A DNA stretch of 64,000 bases from Alteromonas gracilis (GCF_002993325.1 NZ_PVNO01000002.1:62001-126000); one strand, 5' to 3'. Shown: positions 35,001 through 44,915, counted from the first letter of the stretch. The notes: generated by a model not told the origin, from the sequence alone. Program-made: numbers and translations.

Positions 35001-37592
35001 TCAGCTAGCTTCGGCTTCTAAGAAGTCTTTGGCGAAGCGTTGTAATACACCGCCTGCACTGTAAATAGAAACTTCTTCACCTGTATCTAAGCGACAGGTT
35101 ACGGGCACTTCTAGCTGCTCGCCGTTTTGACGGTTTACAACTAGCGTCAATGTTGCGCCTGGTGAAGGTTCGCCGCTTACGTCGTAGGTTTCCGTGCCGT
35201 CTAGCTCTAGCGTCTTACGTGTCGTGCCAGGCTTAAACTCAAGCGGTAGCACGCCCATACCAATGAGGTTGGTACGGTGAATACGCTCAAAGCCTTCAGC
35301 TACAATCACTTCAACACCCGCAAGACGCACACCTTTAGCTGCCCAGTCCCGTGATGAACCCTGACCGTAGTCGGCGCCTGCAACAATAATTAGAGGCTGT
35401 TTGCGGTTCATGTAGGTTTCAATGGCTTCCCACATGCGGACTACTTGGCCTTCTGGCTCAACGCGGGCCAGTGAACCTTGCTTCACTTCACCGTTTTCCA
35501 GCACCATCTCGTTGAACACTTTCGGGTTCGCAAGAGTAGCGCGCTGGGCGGTTAAGTGATCCCCACGGTGGGTGGCATACGAGTTAAAGTCTTCTTCGGG
35601 TAGCCCCATTTTTGCCAAGTATTCACCCGCGGCACTGCTTGCCATAATGGCGTTCGAAGGTGATAAATGGTCTGTGGTGATGTTGTCACCTAAAATGGCT
35701 AACGGACGCATACCCTTCATGGTGCGCTCGGCATCCATTGCACCTTCCCAATAGGGCGGGCGGCGAATGTAGGTGCTCATTTCACGCCAGTCGTAAAGTG
35801 GGTTAATGTCTTTACCATAGTCAACGCTCAAGTCGAACATTGGCTCGTACACTTTTCTGAAGTGTTCGGGCTTCACCGACTTAGCTACAATAGCGTCAAT
35901 CTCTTCATCGCTTGGCCAAATGTCTTTAAGCGTTACCGGGTTGCCGTCTTTGTCAGTACCTAGTACATCTTTTTCAATGTCAAAGCGAATAGTACCGGCG
36001 ATAGCGTATGCCACAACCAGCGGTGGCGATGCCAAGAAGGCTTGCTTAGCATAGGGGTGAATGCGACCGTCAAAGTTACGATTGCCCGATAATACCGCCG
36101 TGGCGTATAAATCACGGTCAATTATCTCTTGTTGAATTTTAGGGTCTAGCGCGCCGCTCATGCCGTTACAGGTAGTACACGCAAAGGCAACTACGCCAAA
36201 GCCTAAATCTTCCAACTCGCTCATTAAGTTAGCCTCTTCAAGGTACAACTTAACGGCTTTAGAACCTGGTGCTAGTGAGCTTTTTACCCACGGCTTGCGA
36301 GTTAAACCGCGCTGGTTGGCGTTACGTGCAAGCAGGCCTGCCGCAATAACATTGCGCGGGTTTGAGGTATTAGTACAGCTTGTGATAGCCGCGATAATAA
36401 CCGCGCCATCTGGCATTTTACCCTCTTCTTCGTCCCACTTCGCAGCAATGCCGCGACTTTGTAAGTCGCTGGTAGGTAGGCGAGCGTGAGGGTTAGAAGG
36501 GCCGGCCATATTACGGCCAACCGCAGAAAGGTCGAACGTTAGCACGCGCTCGTATTCGGCGGTGTCTAAATCATCTGCCCATAAACCTGTGTGTTTAGCG
36601 TACTGCTCAACAAGCGCAATTTGCTTTTCTTCACGCCCAGTTAGGCGCAAGTAATCGATGGTTTGCTGGTCAATGTAGAACATGGCTGCAGTGGCACCGT
36701 ATTCCGGTGTCATGTTCGAAATGGTAGCACGGTCGCCGAGCGTTAAGTGCGATGCACCCTCACCATAGAATTCAAGATACGCAGAGACTACGCGCTCTTT
36801 ACGTAAGAATTCGGTAAGCGCTAGAACAATGTCGGTAGCCGTTATGCCTGGCTGTGGTTTGCCAGTCAGCTCAACGCCAACGATATCTGGCAAACGCATG
36901 TAAGATGCGCGGCCAAGCATTACGCTTTCAGCTTCAAGTCCGCCAACACCAACTGCAATAACGCCAAGTGCATCAACGTGTGGTGTATGGCTGTCGGTAC
37001 CTACTAGCGTATCGGGGAAAGCAACGCCGTCACGGGCTTGAATAACGGGTGACATACGCTCCAAGTTAATTTGGTGCATTATGCCGTTACCCGGCGGTAT
37101 AACATCTACGTTTTTAAACGCGGTTTTTGTCCAGTTAATAAAGTGGAAACGGTCGTCGTTACGTCTGTCTTCAATAGCGCGGTTTTTCTCAAACGCGTCT
37201 TTTTCAAAACCTGCGTGTTCAACGGCTAACGAGTGATCAACAATGAGCTGCGTTGGTACAACCGGGTTTACTTTAGCCGGATCGCCGCCTTTTGCTGCAA
37301 TTGCATCGCGAAGGCCCGCTAAGTCTACCAGTGCCGTTTGCCCCAAAATATCGTGACACACTACGCGAGCAGGAAACCATGGAAAGTCTAAGTCTCGCTT
37401 GCGATAAATAAGCTGTTTAAGTGAGTCGGTGAGCATCTCAGGTGCGCATTTGCGCACCAAGTTTTCAGCCAATACACGCGACGTGTAAGGCAACTTAGCA
37501 TAGGCGCCCGGCTCAATAGCATCTACCGCTTCACGAGTATCGAAAAAATCGATACCCGCGTTAGGAAGCGGTTTACGGTAATCAATATTCAT
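35001..37592 (-). CDS. acnD: 2-methylcitrate dehydratase, Fe/S-dependent (AcnD)
   Basis: A protein of 863 residues of the aconitase A family. Cluster ligands are in ITSCTNTSNPRNVI and FACTTCNGMSGALDP. Substrate-site motifs include VGTDSHTPHVDALGVIAVGVGGLEAE, ADYGQGSSRDWAAKG and FERIHRTNLIGMGVLPLEF. It is shorter than AcnA/IRP1 and sits between prpC and prpF, which together mark AcnD. It dehydrates 2-methylcitrate to the 2-methylaconitate isomer used by PrpF. Gaps to prpC (12 bases) and prpF (10 bases) indicate one transcript. Confidence 0.96.
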   Translation of the reverse strand: MNIDYRKPLPNAGIDFFDTREAVDAIEPGAYAKLPYTSRVLAENLVRKCAPEMLTDSLKQLIYRKRDLDFPWFPARVVCHDILGQTALVDLAGLRDAIAAKGGDPAKVNPVVPTQLIVDHSLAVEHAGFEKDAFEKNRAIEDRRNDDRFHFINWTKTAFKNVDVIPPGNGIMHQINLERMSPVIQARDGVAFPDTLVGTDSHTPHVDALGVIAVGVGGLEAESVMLGRASYMRLPDIVGVELTGKPQPGITATDIVLALTEFLRKERVVSAYLEFYGEGASHLTLGDRATISNMTPEYGATAAMFYIDQQTIDYLRLTGREEKQIALVEQYAKHTGLWADDLDTAEYERVLTFDLSAVGRNMAGPSNPHARLPTSDLQSRGIAAKWDEEEGKMPDGAVIIAAITSCTNTSNPRNVIAAGLLARNANQRGLTRKPWVKSSLAPGSKAVKLYLEEANLMSELEDLGFGVVAFACTTCNGMSGALDPKIQQEIIDRDLYATAVLSGNRNFDGRIHPYAKQAFLASPPLVVAYAIAGTIRFDIEKDVLGTDKDGNPVTLKDIWPSDEEIDAIVAKSVKPEHFRKVYEPMFDLSVDYGKDINPLYDWREMSTYIRRPPYWEGAMDAERTMKGMRPLAILGDNITTDHLSPSNAIMASSAAGEYLAKMGLPEEDFNSYATHRGDHLTAQRATLANPKVFNEMVLENGEVKQGSLARVEPEGQVVRMWEAIETYMNRKQPLIIVAGADYGQGSSRDWAAKGVRLAGVEVIVAEGFERIHRTNLIGMGVLPLEFKPGTTRKTLELDGTETYDVSGEPSPGATLTLVVNRQNGEQLEVPVTCRLDTGEEVSIYSAGGVLQRFAKDFLEAEAS

Positions 37593-37604
37593 AAAATCTC
37601 AACC

Positions 37605-38729
37605 TTACGCGCGTTCGCTGATAGCAGGCACTGGGCGTAGTTCTTCGCCTGTGTATTCTGCTGATGGACGAATAATACGGTTGTCAGCGCGCTGTTCCAT
37701 AACATGTGCAGCCCAACCCGTTAGGCGTGACATTACGAAAATTGGCGTAAATAGCGGTGTAGGAATACCCATAAAGTTGTACGCAGAGGCGTGGAAGAAA
37801 TCAGCGTTACAGAAAAGCTTTTTCTCGCGCCACATCACTTCTTCACATCGAACTGATACAGGGTAAAGCACGTCGTCGCCCACATCTGCAGCCAGTTTTT
37901 CAGACCATTGCTTAATGATCTCATTACGCGGGTCAGACTCTGAGTAAATCGCGTGACCAAAGCCCATGATCTTTTCTTTACGCTCTAGCATGCCCATCAT
38001 TTTTTCTTCAGCGTCGTCGGCAGAGGTAAAGCCTTGAATCATTTCCATGGCGGCTTCATTAGCACCACCATGAAGTGGGCCACGCAGTGAACCGATAGCG
38101 CCAGTTACACAAGAATGCATGTCAGATAGGGTTGAAGCGCAAACACGTGCAGTGAAAGTAGATGCGTTAAATTCATGCTCTGCATAAAGAATTAACGATA
38201 CATGCATCACTTGTTCGTGAAGTTCACGTGGCTTTTCGCCGTGAAGCATGTGAAGGAAGTGACCGCCAATTGAATCGTCATCGGTTTCAACGTCTACGCG
38301 TACGCCATCGTGCGAGAAGCGGTACCAGTAACAAATGATGCTTGGGAAACACGCCAACATACGGTCTGTAACGTCTTGCTGCTCATCGAAGCTGGTTTCC
38401 ATTTCAAGGTTACCCAGCATTGAACAGCCTGTACGAAGTACGTCCATTGGGTGTGCATTTTTTGGAATGCGCTCTAGCACTTCTTTCAGTGCTGTTGGAA
38501 GGCCGCGCATGCCGCGAAGTTTTGTTTTATAAGCGTCCAGCTCAGACTGGTTAGGTAGCTTGCCCTTAAGAATAAGGTACGCTACTTCTTCAAATTGGCA
38601 GTTTTGCGCTAAGTCTTTTACGTCGTAACCACGATAGGTTAAACCAGAACCTGATTTACCGACGGTTGATAATGCTGTTTTACCTGCAACTTGGCCGCGT
38701 AAACCCGCGCCACTTAACTGTTTAGCCAT
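37605..38729 (-). CDS. prpC: 2-methylcitrate synthase
   Basis: A protein of 374 residues of the citrate synthase family: GLTYRGYDVKDLAQNCQFEEVAYLIL near the N-terminus, GSLRGPLHGGANEAAMEMI with an active-site His, and MGFGHAIYSESDPRNEIIKQW with the second His. The short bacterial form and its place between prpB and acnD identify it as the methylcitrate enzyme, condensing propionyl-CoA with oxaloacetate. The gap to prpB upstream is 130 bases without a clear promoter or terminator. Confidence 0.96.
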   Translation of the reverse strand: MAKQLSGAGLRGQVAGKTALSTVGKSGSGLTYRGYDVKDLAQNCQFEEVAYLILKGKLPNQSELDAYKTKLRGMRGLPTALKEVLERIPKNAHPMDVLRTGCSMLGNLEMETSFDEQQDVTDRMLACFPSIICYWYRFSHDGVRVDVETDDDSIGGHFLHMLHGEKPRELHEQVMHVSLILYAEHEFNASTFTARVCASTLSDMHSCVTGAIGSLRGPLHGGANEAAMEMIQGFTSADDAEEKMMGMLERKEKIMGFGHAIYSESDPRNEIIKQWSEKLAADVGDDVLYPVSVRCEEVMWREKKLFCNADFFHASAYNFMGIPTPLFTPIFVMSRLTGWAAHVMEQRADNRIIRPSAEYTGEELRPVPAISERA

Positions 38730-38859
38730 CTTGTTGTCTCCGGTCTTGTAAAATTTGTAAGGTACTTTTTTAAAAATTTAGAAATCAAAATTACAATGAA
38801 ATCAGCAGTTGAGCTGGGTGCCTCGCACCTCACTCACTTTCTGCTATTTTGTATTCGTG

Positions 38860-39735
38860 TTAGTTTTTGCCTTCTGCGAATAGCGCATCTAGCTTTTGCT
38901 CGTATTCGTGGTAGCCAAGATAATCATATAGCTCCATGCGTGTTTGCATGCTGTCGACAACGGCTTTTTGATCGCCGTTTTCAAGTATAGATTTGTACAC
39001 CATTTCTGCTGCTTTATTCATTGCACGGAACGCACTTAGTGGGTAAAGCACCATGTCAGCGCCCCATTCGCCCAGTTCTTCTTTATTCCAAAGTTCGGTT
39101 TTGCCGAACTCAGTGATATTGGCTAGGATCGGTACGTCTAGTGCTTCTGCAAATGCGCGGTAGTGCTCTTCGGTTTGCACTGCTTCTGCGAATATGCCAT
39201 CTGCCCCCGCTGCAACATAGGCTTTTGCACGTTCAATGGCTTTTTCTAAGCCTTCTTGAGCAAATGCGTCAGTACGGGCCATAATGAAAAAGTCTGGATC
39301 TGTTCTGGCATCTACCGCGGCTTTAATACGGTCTACCATTTCCGCCGTGCTCACAATTTCTTTATTAGGGCGATGGCCACAACGTTTTTGTGCTACCTGA
39401 TCTTCCATATGAACGGCCGCAGCCCCTGCTTTTTCCATATCACGAATGGTTTTGGCAATGTTAAATGCACCGCCCCAGCCGGTATCAATATCGACTAAAA
39501 GTGGTAGGTCACAGGCGCTGGTAATACGCTGAACATCTGCAATCACGTCATTAAGCGAGGTCATGCCTAAGTCTGGCAAGCCGTAGGATGCATTCGCTAC
39601 GCCGCCACCTGATAAATAAATGGCTTGGTGACCAATGGCTTTTGCCATCATGGCGGAATAGGCATTGATAGTACCTACAATTTGTAGAGGTTTGTTCTGC
39701 TCAAGGGCGGTTCTAAATTTCTTTCCTGCACTCAT
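38860..39735 (-). CDS. prpB: 2-methylisocitrate lyase
   Basis: A protein of 291 residues of the isocitrate lyase/PEP mutase family. It has [21 protein letters not shown] (metal-binding Asp), [19 protein letters not shown] with the catalytic cysteine, [21 protein letters not shown] and [17 protein letters not shown]. It splits 2-methylisocitrate into pyruvate and succinate, the last step of the cycle. I use the ATG at 39735; a GTG three codons upstream is also open. The gene lies 65 bases after the GntR regulator gene and probably shares its promoter. Confidence 0.96.
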   Translation of the reverse strand: MSAGKKFRTALEQNKPLQIVGTINAYSAMMAKAIGHQAIYLSGGGVANASYGLPDLGMTSLNDVIADVQRITSACDLPLLVDIDTGWGGAFNIAKTIRDMEKAGAAAVHMEDQVAQKRCGHRPNKEIVSTAEMVDRIKAAVDARTDPDFFIMARTDAFAQEGLEKAIERAKAYVAAGADGIFAEAVQTEEHYRAFAEALDVPILANITEFGKTELWNKEELGEWGADMVLYPLSAFRAMNKAAEMVYKSILENGDQKAVVDSMQTRMELYDYLGYHEYEQKLDALFAEGKN

Positions 39736-39800
39736 GATAATCACTCGCTTATTTGAAAGTAGGGTAGAGGTGAATAAGATTTGAAGAAGCGTTGGTAGGA

Positions 39801-40508
39801 TTAACCATGATTCAACTTCTTCTCAATATTGTTTTTTGAATAAAGAATATGGCGGCGCATAAGCATTTCGGCCAGTTCCTCGTCGCGGTTCGCAATGGCG
39901 TTAACAATATGTCTATGCTCGTCAAACGCGGTGCTCACACGTGGCCCTGCCATGCCTAACTGCACGCGATACATGCGTACAAGGTGATACAAACCGTCAA
40001 TAAGTACACTAATTAAATGTTCGTTTTTGCTGCCAGTTACAATTCTGTAGTGAAAGTCTACATCGCCGGCTTCCTGATAATAGCTGTGGCTATCTTTAAC
40101 TTTGTCGAAGTGGCTGTCTAGCAGCGCCTGCATATTTGCAATTTCATCATCGCTCATGTAGCGGGCAGCTAATCGGGCCGCCATGCCTTCTAATGCTTCG
40201 CGCACCTGATAAAGTTGAATGAGTCCTTCGGGTGAGAGTGCTACAACGCGAGCGCCAACATTGGCTTTGCGCTCTACAAGGTGGCAGGTGGCCAAGCGGT
40301 TAATTGCCTCGCGAATAACCGCACGACTGACCTCGTACTTTGTCGACAATTCCATTTCACTCAGCTTGCTGCCTGCGGGAATAACGCCCTCCACAATGTC
40401 CTTTCTCAGTTGAAAGAACGTACGGTCGGCATTGGTTATGGCTTGTTCGCTTTTTGATAGCACAATACGTAGTCTTTTGTGAAGCAATGTCGACAATATA
40501 TGCCTCAT
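39801..40508 (-). CDS. GntR-family (FCD) transcriptional regulator of the prp operon
   Basis: A protein of up to 235 residues. A winged helix of the GntR type ([49 protein letters not shown]) is followed by an FCD ligand-binding domain ([25 protein letters not shown], then [20 protein letters not shown] and [27 protein letters not shown], which carries the metal-site Asp/His residues). It is first in the prp operon and takes the place of the sigma-54-dependent PrpR of enterobacteria. The start is uncertain: ATG 40508 is reported, but a GTG at 40463 with AAAGA upstream would put the operator at 40488 outside the coding region and may be the true start. An operator-like TTGTCGACAA also lies inside the gene at 40340. 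Confidence 0.9.
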   Translation of the reverse strand: MRHILSTLLHKRLRIVLSKSEQAITNADRTFFQLRKDIVEGVIPAGSKLSEMELSTKYEVSRAVIREAINRLATCHLVERKANVGARVVALSPEGLIQLYQVREALEGMAARLAARYMSDDEIANMQALLDSHFDKVKDSHSYYQEAGDVDFHYRIVTGSKNEHLISVLIDGLYHLVRMYRVQLGMAGPRVSTAFDEHRHIVNAIANRDEELAEMLMRRHILYSKNNIEKKLNHG

Positions 40509-40548
40509 TCAGTCTTTATTCAAGTGTAAATGGCGTATATTGTCGACA
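40488..40548. promoter_or_regulatory. Paired inverted operator sites for the GntR regulator
   Basis: TGTCGACAATATATGCC (40488-40504) and GGCGTATATTGTCGACA (40532-40548) are near-perfect inverted copies, each with the palindrome TTGTCGACAA or TGTCGACA at its outer end. Centre-to-centre spacing is about 44 bases. They flank the probable promoter of the prp operon; autoregulation by the GntR protein is the simplest reading. Confidence 0.7.
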
Positions 40549-41233
40549 AAGGGGTAAGATGTTAGTCGTACGTTGGCGGTTAAAAGTCACGGCATTTGAC
40601 ATCAGTACTACGGTATTTTTCATCAATACTAAAGATACGAGTGATGGATTCATGAAAAAAGTGCTGGGTGTTGAAATTGTTTTTACCTGTAAAAGGATGA
40701 AGAATTGCTGTTAAAGCGCACTAAATTAAAATTGCACTAATGTGTGGTTGAATTTTGTCCAGCTGGTCAAGCTTTTAACATTGGGTGTTCTCACATCGGT
40801 TATTAGTGGTTAGACCTGTTAAGTTTTTGAATTAATTGAATTGTTTACCATTTCGTTTGAGTTTGATAGTCAGTGCGATACCTAACCAATTAGTCTAATA
40901 TTGAAGTCTTAATTTAGTAAAAGTGTAATATTTCACTTTGCAAGATCGCAAAGTAACGGTAACATATCGTTCCAGTCTTCAAGCCTAAATTCTTTTTCTG
41001 AATTTTAGGGGGCTGGAAAAGTATTTCCTACTTTTAAAGCAGAGTTTCATTGAAAGTAAGTTTGTAATGTTTTATTGCGACTTACTTTTTTATTGTCTGC
41101 TATCCAGTACTCGCACACGGTAAAGTGCGCCTCTTAAATCAGTGAGTTTAGGCTTTCAAAGTTCCAGAGAAGAATTTGAAGCAGCCTATAAAAACAATTT
41201 TAATACCTAACACTCACGCAAAGGGGTTACACC
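40549..41233. other. Long non-coding leader region of the second TonB receptor gene
   Basis: About 685 AT-rich bases with no credible gene. The part nearest the receptor (40983-41095) has three hairpins in a row: CCTAAATTC / GAATTTTAGG (40984-41009), AAAAGTA / TACTTTT (41017-41035) and AAAGTAAGT / ACTTACTTT (41053-41088). The last is followed by a T-tract. This could be a structured 5' leader with an attenuator. I do not recognise a known riboswitch. Confidence 0.4.
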
Positions 41234-43498
41234 ATGAAAACCAATACTGACGTGTCTAAGACACTCGCCAGTAAGCTTTCACCTGTCGCACTAGCAGTAG
41301 CGATGACCGTTCCAGCTCTTTCAAACATTGCCGTTGCTCAAGAAGCTGAAGCAACAGAAGAACAAAAGTTTGAAGCCATTACCGTTACCGCAACAAAACG
41401 CCCTCAAGTCATTTATGAAGTTCCTATCGCAATCAGCGCTTTTGACGGCGACAAGCTAGCAGCACAAGGCATTACAGACCTTACAGACGTAGGTAAGTTT
41501 GTACCAAACCTTAACGTTACTGGTTTCTCTGCGGGCCATACTTCTTCTGTAAACCCTTTCATTCGTGGTATCGGTCTTCAAGATCACCTTATTACTACTG
41601 ATCCTGGCGTTAGTGTTTACGTTGACGGCGTCTACCTGGGTCGTCAAGTTGGTCAAAACTGGAGCTTAAACAACATCCAGCGTATCGAGGTGCTTCGTGG
41701 TCCTCAGGGTACACTATATGGTCGTAACTCAATTGGTGGTGCTATCAACATCATTACAAAAGAGCCAGACCAAGGCGATGTAACTAAGGTAAATACAGAG
41801 TTTGGTACACGCGGCCGCGTTAAAGCCGACATCTTTGTTAACCATGGCTTAACTGAAACTGTTGCGTTTAACATGAATCTCGCGTTTAACAAACGCGATG
41901 GCCTAGGTGAGTTTATTAACGTACCTAACGCTGAATACGATGTGGGTGAAACTGAAGATATTTCAGGTCGTGTATCACTTAAGTGGGAACCGTCTGACGA
42001 CTTCCGTATGGTGCTAACTGCAGATGCAAACAACGGTGACGGCGGCCTACGTCCTTATACCGTGCTCATTGACGAAGTGGGCTCTGCGCGCTATTTCGGT
42101 GGCGGTAACGGCTTAGGTGTTGAGTTGCGTAACACAGATGTTACACCTGAAGGTGCTGACATTTATGATAATGCTACAGGTACTGAAGCGGTAACTGGCG
42201 TATCAAACGAAGCCCGCGGTCTTTCATTGACGACAGAGTGGGATATCAACGAAGACTACACTGCAAAGGTGGTAGCTAGCCAACGTACGTCTAAGTACAA
42301 AGCAGGCCTTGACGATGACGGTACTGTTTTCTCATTAGATCAGTTCCCTGAGCGCGGTGAAGCTGACCAAACCTCAATTGAATTTCAGCTTAACGGCTAC
42401 ATCAACGAGTACACTGACTTTGTTGCCGGTCTTTACTATTTCAATGAAGAAGGTAGCAACCGCCAAGGCGACGACTCTAACTTCGACGGCGGTCCAAACT
42501 TACTTGAGCTAGACCAAGAAACCACATCTAAAGCGGTATATGTAAATGTGCGTCGCGACCTAACTGATGAGCTAAGCGTGTCAGGTGGTCTTCGATACAC
42601 CGAAGATGAAAAAGAAGCGTCTGCTAACGTGTTTTCAGCACTTGGTACAATCTTCGACTCAAACGAATGGGATGAAGTTACTTGGGAGCTTGCTACCAAC
42701 TATACGTTTGAAAACGGCATGACAGGTTACGCTACTATTCAGTCTGGCTATCAGTCGGGCCAGTTCCCAGCACGCCCTTACTGCCTAATCGGCCAGTTCT
42801 TCGGTGCGGGTGGCTTCGATGATATCGAAGGCGCGCAAGCTGCCGTACGTGCTAATAACTGCTTCACAGCGTCAGACAACATTACTGCAACTAACTATGA
42901 AGTGGGTATTAAAGGTCGTGTAAACGACTACTTTGACATCAGTGTTGCTGTATTTAACACTGAGTTTGAAGATCTGCCTTACCAAGTAAGTCGCGTAAGC
43001 GAAGGCGGTTTCGACACAGCAAACCTTGTTGTTGAACAAACATCACGCGGTATTGAAGCTGATGCAACGTTCAACTATGGCAACTTCAGCATGATGACCA
43101 GCATCGGTTACATGGATGTTGATGTGGAAGAGCAAGATGGATTTAACCCGGTAGCACCACTGACTCCAGACCTTACGCTAGCAATTGGTCCACAATACAC
43201 CTTCGAACTTGATGGTGGCGATTCAATTCGCGTGCGTGCTGACTACTCTTACCGTTCAGAAATGTACGGTGAGCCAACATCTGCACCAGAGCGTATGACC
43301 GAGCTTGATAGCCGTGCGTTAGTTAACTTTGATATCGCGTATACGCCAGCGAATGAAGCGTATACAGTCGCACTTTACGGTCGCAACATTTTCGATGAGC
43401 GTTACGACAATGCGCGCTTGAATACAGGTGACTATATCCTGCAAATTCTAAGCAACGACGCGAGTGAGTTTGGCGTTAGATTCTCAACTGAATTCTAA
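41234..43498 (+). CDS. TonB-dependent outer-membrane receptor, substrate unknown
   Basis: A protein of 754 residues with a long signal peptide (about 35 residues, ending NIAVAQEAEA), a TonB box (FEAITVTATKR), a plug (IRGIGLQDHLITTDPGVSVYVDGVYLGRQ, RIEVLRGPQGTLYGRNSIGGAINIITKEP) and a beta-barrel that ends in Phe (FGVRFSTEF). The plug sequence resembles receptors of the type common in marine Alteromonadales and sphingomonads with no known ligand. The start ATG at 41234 follows AAAGGGG by about six bases. The gene stands alone between its long leader and a strong terminator. It is next to the prp operon, but a functional link is not shown. Confidence 0.9.
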   Translation: MKTNTDVSKTLASKLSPVALAVAMTVPALSNIAVAQEAEATEEQKFEAITVTATKRPQVIYEVPIAISAFDGDKLAAQGITDLTDVGKFVPNLNVTGFSAGHTSSVNPFIRGIGLQDHLITTDPGVSVYVDGVYLGRQVGQNWSLNNIQRIEVLRGPQGTLYGRNSIGGAINIITKEPDQGDVTKVNTEFGTRGRVKADIFVNHGLTETVAFNMNLAFNKRDGLGEFINVPNAEYDVGETEDISGRVSLKWEPSDDFRMVLTADANNGDGGLRPYTVLIDEVGSARYFGGGNGLGVELRNTDVTPEGADIYDNATGTEAVTGVSNEARGLSLTTEWDINEDYTAKVVASQRTSKYKAGLDDDGTVFSLDQFPERGEADQTSIEFQLNGYINEYTDFVAGLYYFNEEGSNRQGDDSNFDGGPNLLELDQETTSKAVYVNVRRDLTDELSVSGGLRYTEDEKEASANVFSALGTIFDSNEWDEVTWELATNYTFENGMTGYATIQSGYQSGQFPARPYCLIGQFFGAGGFDDIEGAQAAVRANNCFTASDNITATNYEVGIKGRVNDYFDISVAVFNTEFEDLPYQVSRVSEGGFDTANLVVEQTSRGIEADATFNYGNFSMMTSIGYMDVDVEEQDGFNPVAPLTPDLTLAIGPQYTFELDGGDSIRVRADYSYRSEMYGEPTSAPERMTELDSRALVNFDIAYTPANEAYTVALYGRNIFDERYDNARLNTGDYILQILSNDASEFGVRFSTEF

Positions 43499-43521
43499 TA
43501 GCTACAACGAGTTATGATTAC

Positions 43522-43550
43522 AAAGCCAGTCTTTCGACTGGCTTTTTTTT
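43522..43550 (+). terminator. Rho-independent terminator of the TonB receptor gene
   Basis: AAAGCCAGT / ACTGGCTTT hairpin with a CTTTCG loop and T8, about 23 bases after the stop. Confidence 0.93.
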
Positions 43551-43624
43551 GCTTATTTTTTCTTGTTTTATCTTCATTATTGGCATAATTTTAAAACTGT
43601 TCTAGCAATGTCCGACGATTATCT

Positions 43625-43900
43625 ATGAAAAAAAGAGCGCTCCACGGCATTACTTTACTTGCAGTATCTATGCTTGTATTTGGCTGCACTTATACTGTGT
43701 ATCTACCTGACGATGAAGAAAATCACGCTAACAAAAACGGCGGAGTAGCGACTGCTAAGCCAGAGTTTGGCAATCAGTGCCGTTATAGTGGTAACGGTGA
43801 ATATGGCGTATGCCCAACGTCAAATGGTGAAATGGTCGGAACTGCGTGTTCGTGTCCAACACCATCAGGGCAAATTATGGGAACGGTGTCTAAATACTAG
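43625..43900 (+). CDS. Small lipoprotein of unknown function
   Basis: A protein of 91 residues with a lipoprotein signal: MKKRALHGITLLAVSMLVFG before the lipobox cysteine (VFGC). The mature part of about 70 residues has four further cysteines (GNQCRYSG, YGVCPTS, TACSCPT), enough for two disulfides, and repeats of the pattern CP-T-x-x-G-x-MVGT / CP-TPSGQIMGT. The near-repeat of the last two segments suggests internal duplication. It would be anchored in the inner or outer membrane facing the periplasm. I do not recognise a family. Confidence 0.7.
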   Translation: MKKRALHGITLLAVSMLVFGCTYTVYLPDDEENHANKNGGVATAKPEFGNQCRYSGNGEYGVCPTSNGEMVGTACSCPTPSGQIMGTVSKY

Positions 43901-43943
43901 GCCCTTATCGCAGCTAGACCTTAAAATCATATGGAGTTGAAGC

Positions 43944-44276
43944 GTGGGATTGTTTACCAATTTTAAAAAATCGCGGTTAGAAAAAAAGTTTAAGAAAAAT
44001 GAATGGGTGGTTATACAACCCATTTCGTTCGCTCAATTTGAACAGCTTATAGTCGACCATGTCGATAGCGGCTGGGAAATTGAAGACGACTATGAAAGGC
44101 TCGCAGAAAATACGTCAAAGTGGCAATGCGAATTACGCAAAGGAACCAGTATTCTTACCTGTATTTGGACAGCCAACCACCAAGGTATTGTATATGGGCC
44201 TGAACGAGTGCTTACCGGACTATCTGAAAAGCTAAAAGTCTCTACATCTAAAGCTATCACGACACCTTGGTTTTAA
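43944..44276 (+). CDS. Small soluble protein of unknown function
   Basis: A protein of 110 residues, basic at the N-terminus (FKKSRLEKKFKKNEW) and alpha/beta in composition, without signal or membrane segment. The sequence FAQFEQLIVDHVDSGWEIEDDYERLAE gives no family I can name. The GTG start at 43944 has GGAG eight bases upstream, which is good evidence that it is translated. It follows the small lipoprotein gene by 43 bases and may share its transcript. It converges on the response regulator gene with a 21-base gap. Confidence 0.62.
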   Translation: MGLFTNFKKSRLEKKFKKNEWVVIQPISFAQFEQLIVDHVDSGWEIEDDYERLAENTSKWQCELRKGTSILTCIWTANHQGIVYGPERVLTGLSEKLKVSTSKAITTPWF

Positions 44277-44297
44277 GTTAGCATTTTTGGCCAGCGA

Positions 44298-44915
44298 TTA
44301 GAGCCAGCCTTTTTGTTTCGCTATGCGAGCAGCGTCTACCCGGTTTGTGGCGTCTAGCTTAGATATCGCTTCTGACAAGTAGTTTCTTACGGTTCCTTCA
44401 GACAAAAAAAGTGAACGGGCTATATCTTGAGTTTTCAGCCCTTCTGATGCCAATTTAAGCGCCGACATTTCTTTTTTTGATAGCGGGTTGTTGTCATCTA
44501 ATGCCATGATCGCAAGCTCGGTGGAAATGACCTTTTCTCCGGCAGATACATCGTGAATTGCCTTTATTAGATAGTCGCTATCCGATTCTTTTAAAATAAA
44601 CCCTTTAACCCCTAAACTTAACGCCCGCTTGATATAACCTGGTTTTGAAAACGTGGTCATAAGGACAATCTTGGTACCGTGGTTTCCATTGGCGATATGA
44701 GCCGCTAAATCGAGTCCAGATACCAGCGGCATTTCTATATCGCTCAAAATGATATCGGGCGCAGGGTGTTCATTTAAGTAATTAATCGCCTCTTGTCCAT
44801 TGCTGCACTTACCGACAACAGTTAGATCGTCTTCTAATGACAAAAGCATGGCTATGGCATCGCGAACCAAAGACTGATCTTCAACAATCAAAATAGTAGT
44901 GACTTTTGAATTCAT
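44298..44915 (-). CDS. LuxR/NarL-family response regulator
   Basis: A protein of 205 residues. The receiver domain (ILIVEDQSLVRDAIAMLL, phosphoacceptor Asp in DIILSDIEMPLVSGLDL, MTTFS, ILKES) is followed by a LuxR helix-turn-helix (LSKKEMSALKLASEGLKTQDIARSLFLSEGTVRNYLSEAISKL). The DesR-like layout fits its cognate kinase, whose gene overlaps by four bases (ATGA). It probably controls its own operon, which also encodes an SMR efflux protein and a membrane protein. Palindromic GTGACA-TT-TGTCAC sequence upstream of the operon is a possible site. Confidence 0.9.
   Translation of the reverse strand: MNSKVTTILIVEDQSLVRDAIAMLLSLEDDLTVVGKCSNGQEAINYLNEHPAPDIILSDIEMPLVSGLDLAAHIANGNHGTKIVLMTTFSKPGYIKRALSLGVKGFILKESDSDYLIKAIHDVSAGEKVISTELAIMALDDNNPLSKKEMSALKLASEGLKTQDIARSLFLSEGTVRNYLSEAISKLDATNRVDAARIAKQKGWL

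Noticed and set aside
40454..40714. Open frame on the plus strand across the GntR operator region
   Set aside because: It overlaps the regulator gene and operators and has no recognisable protein pattern.
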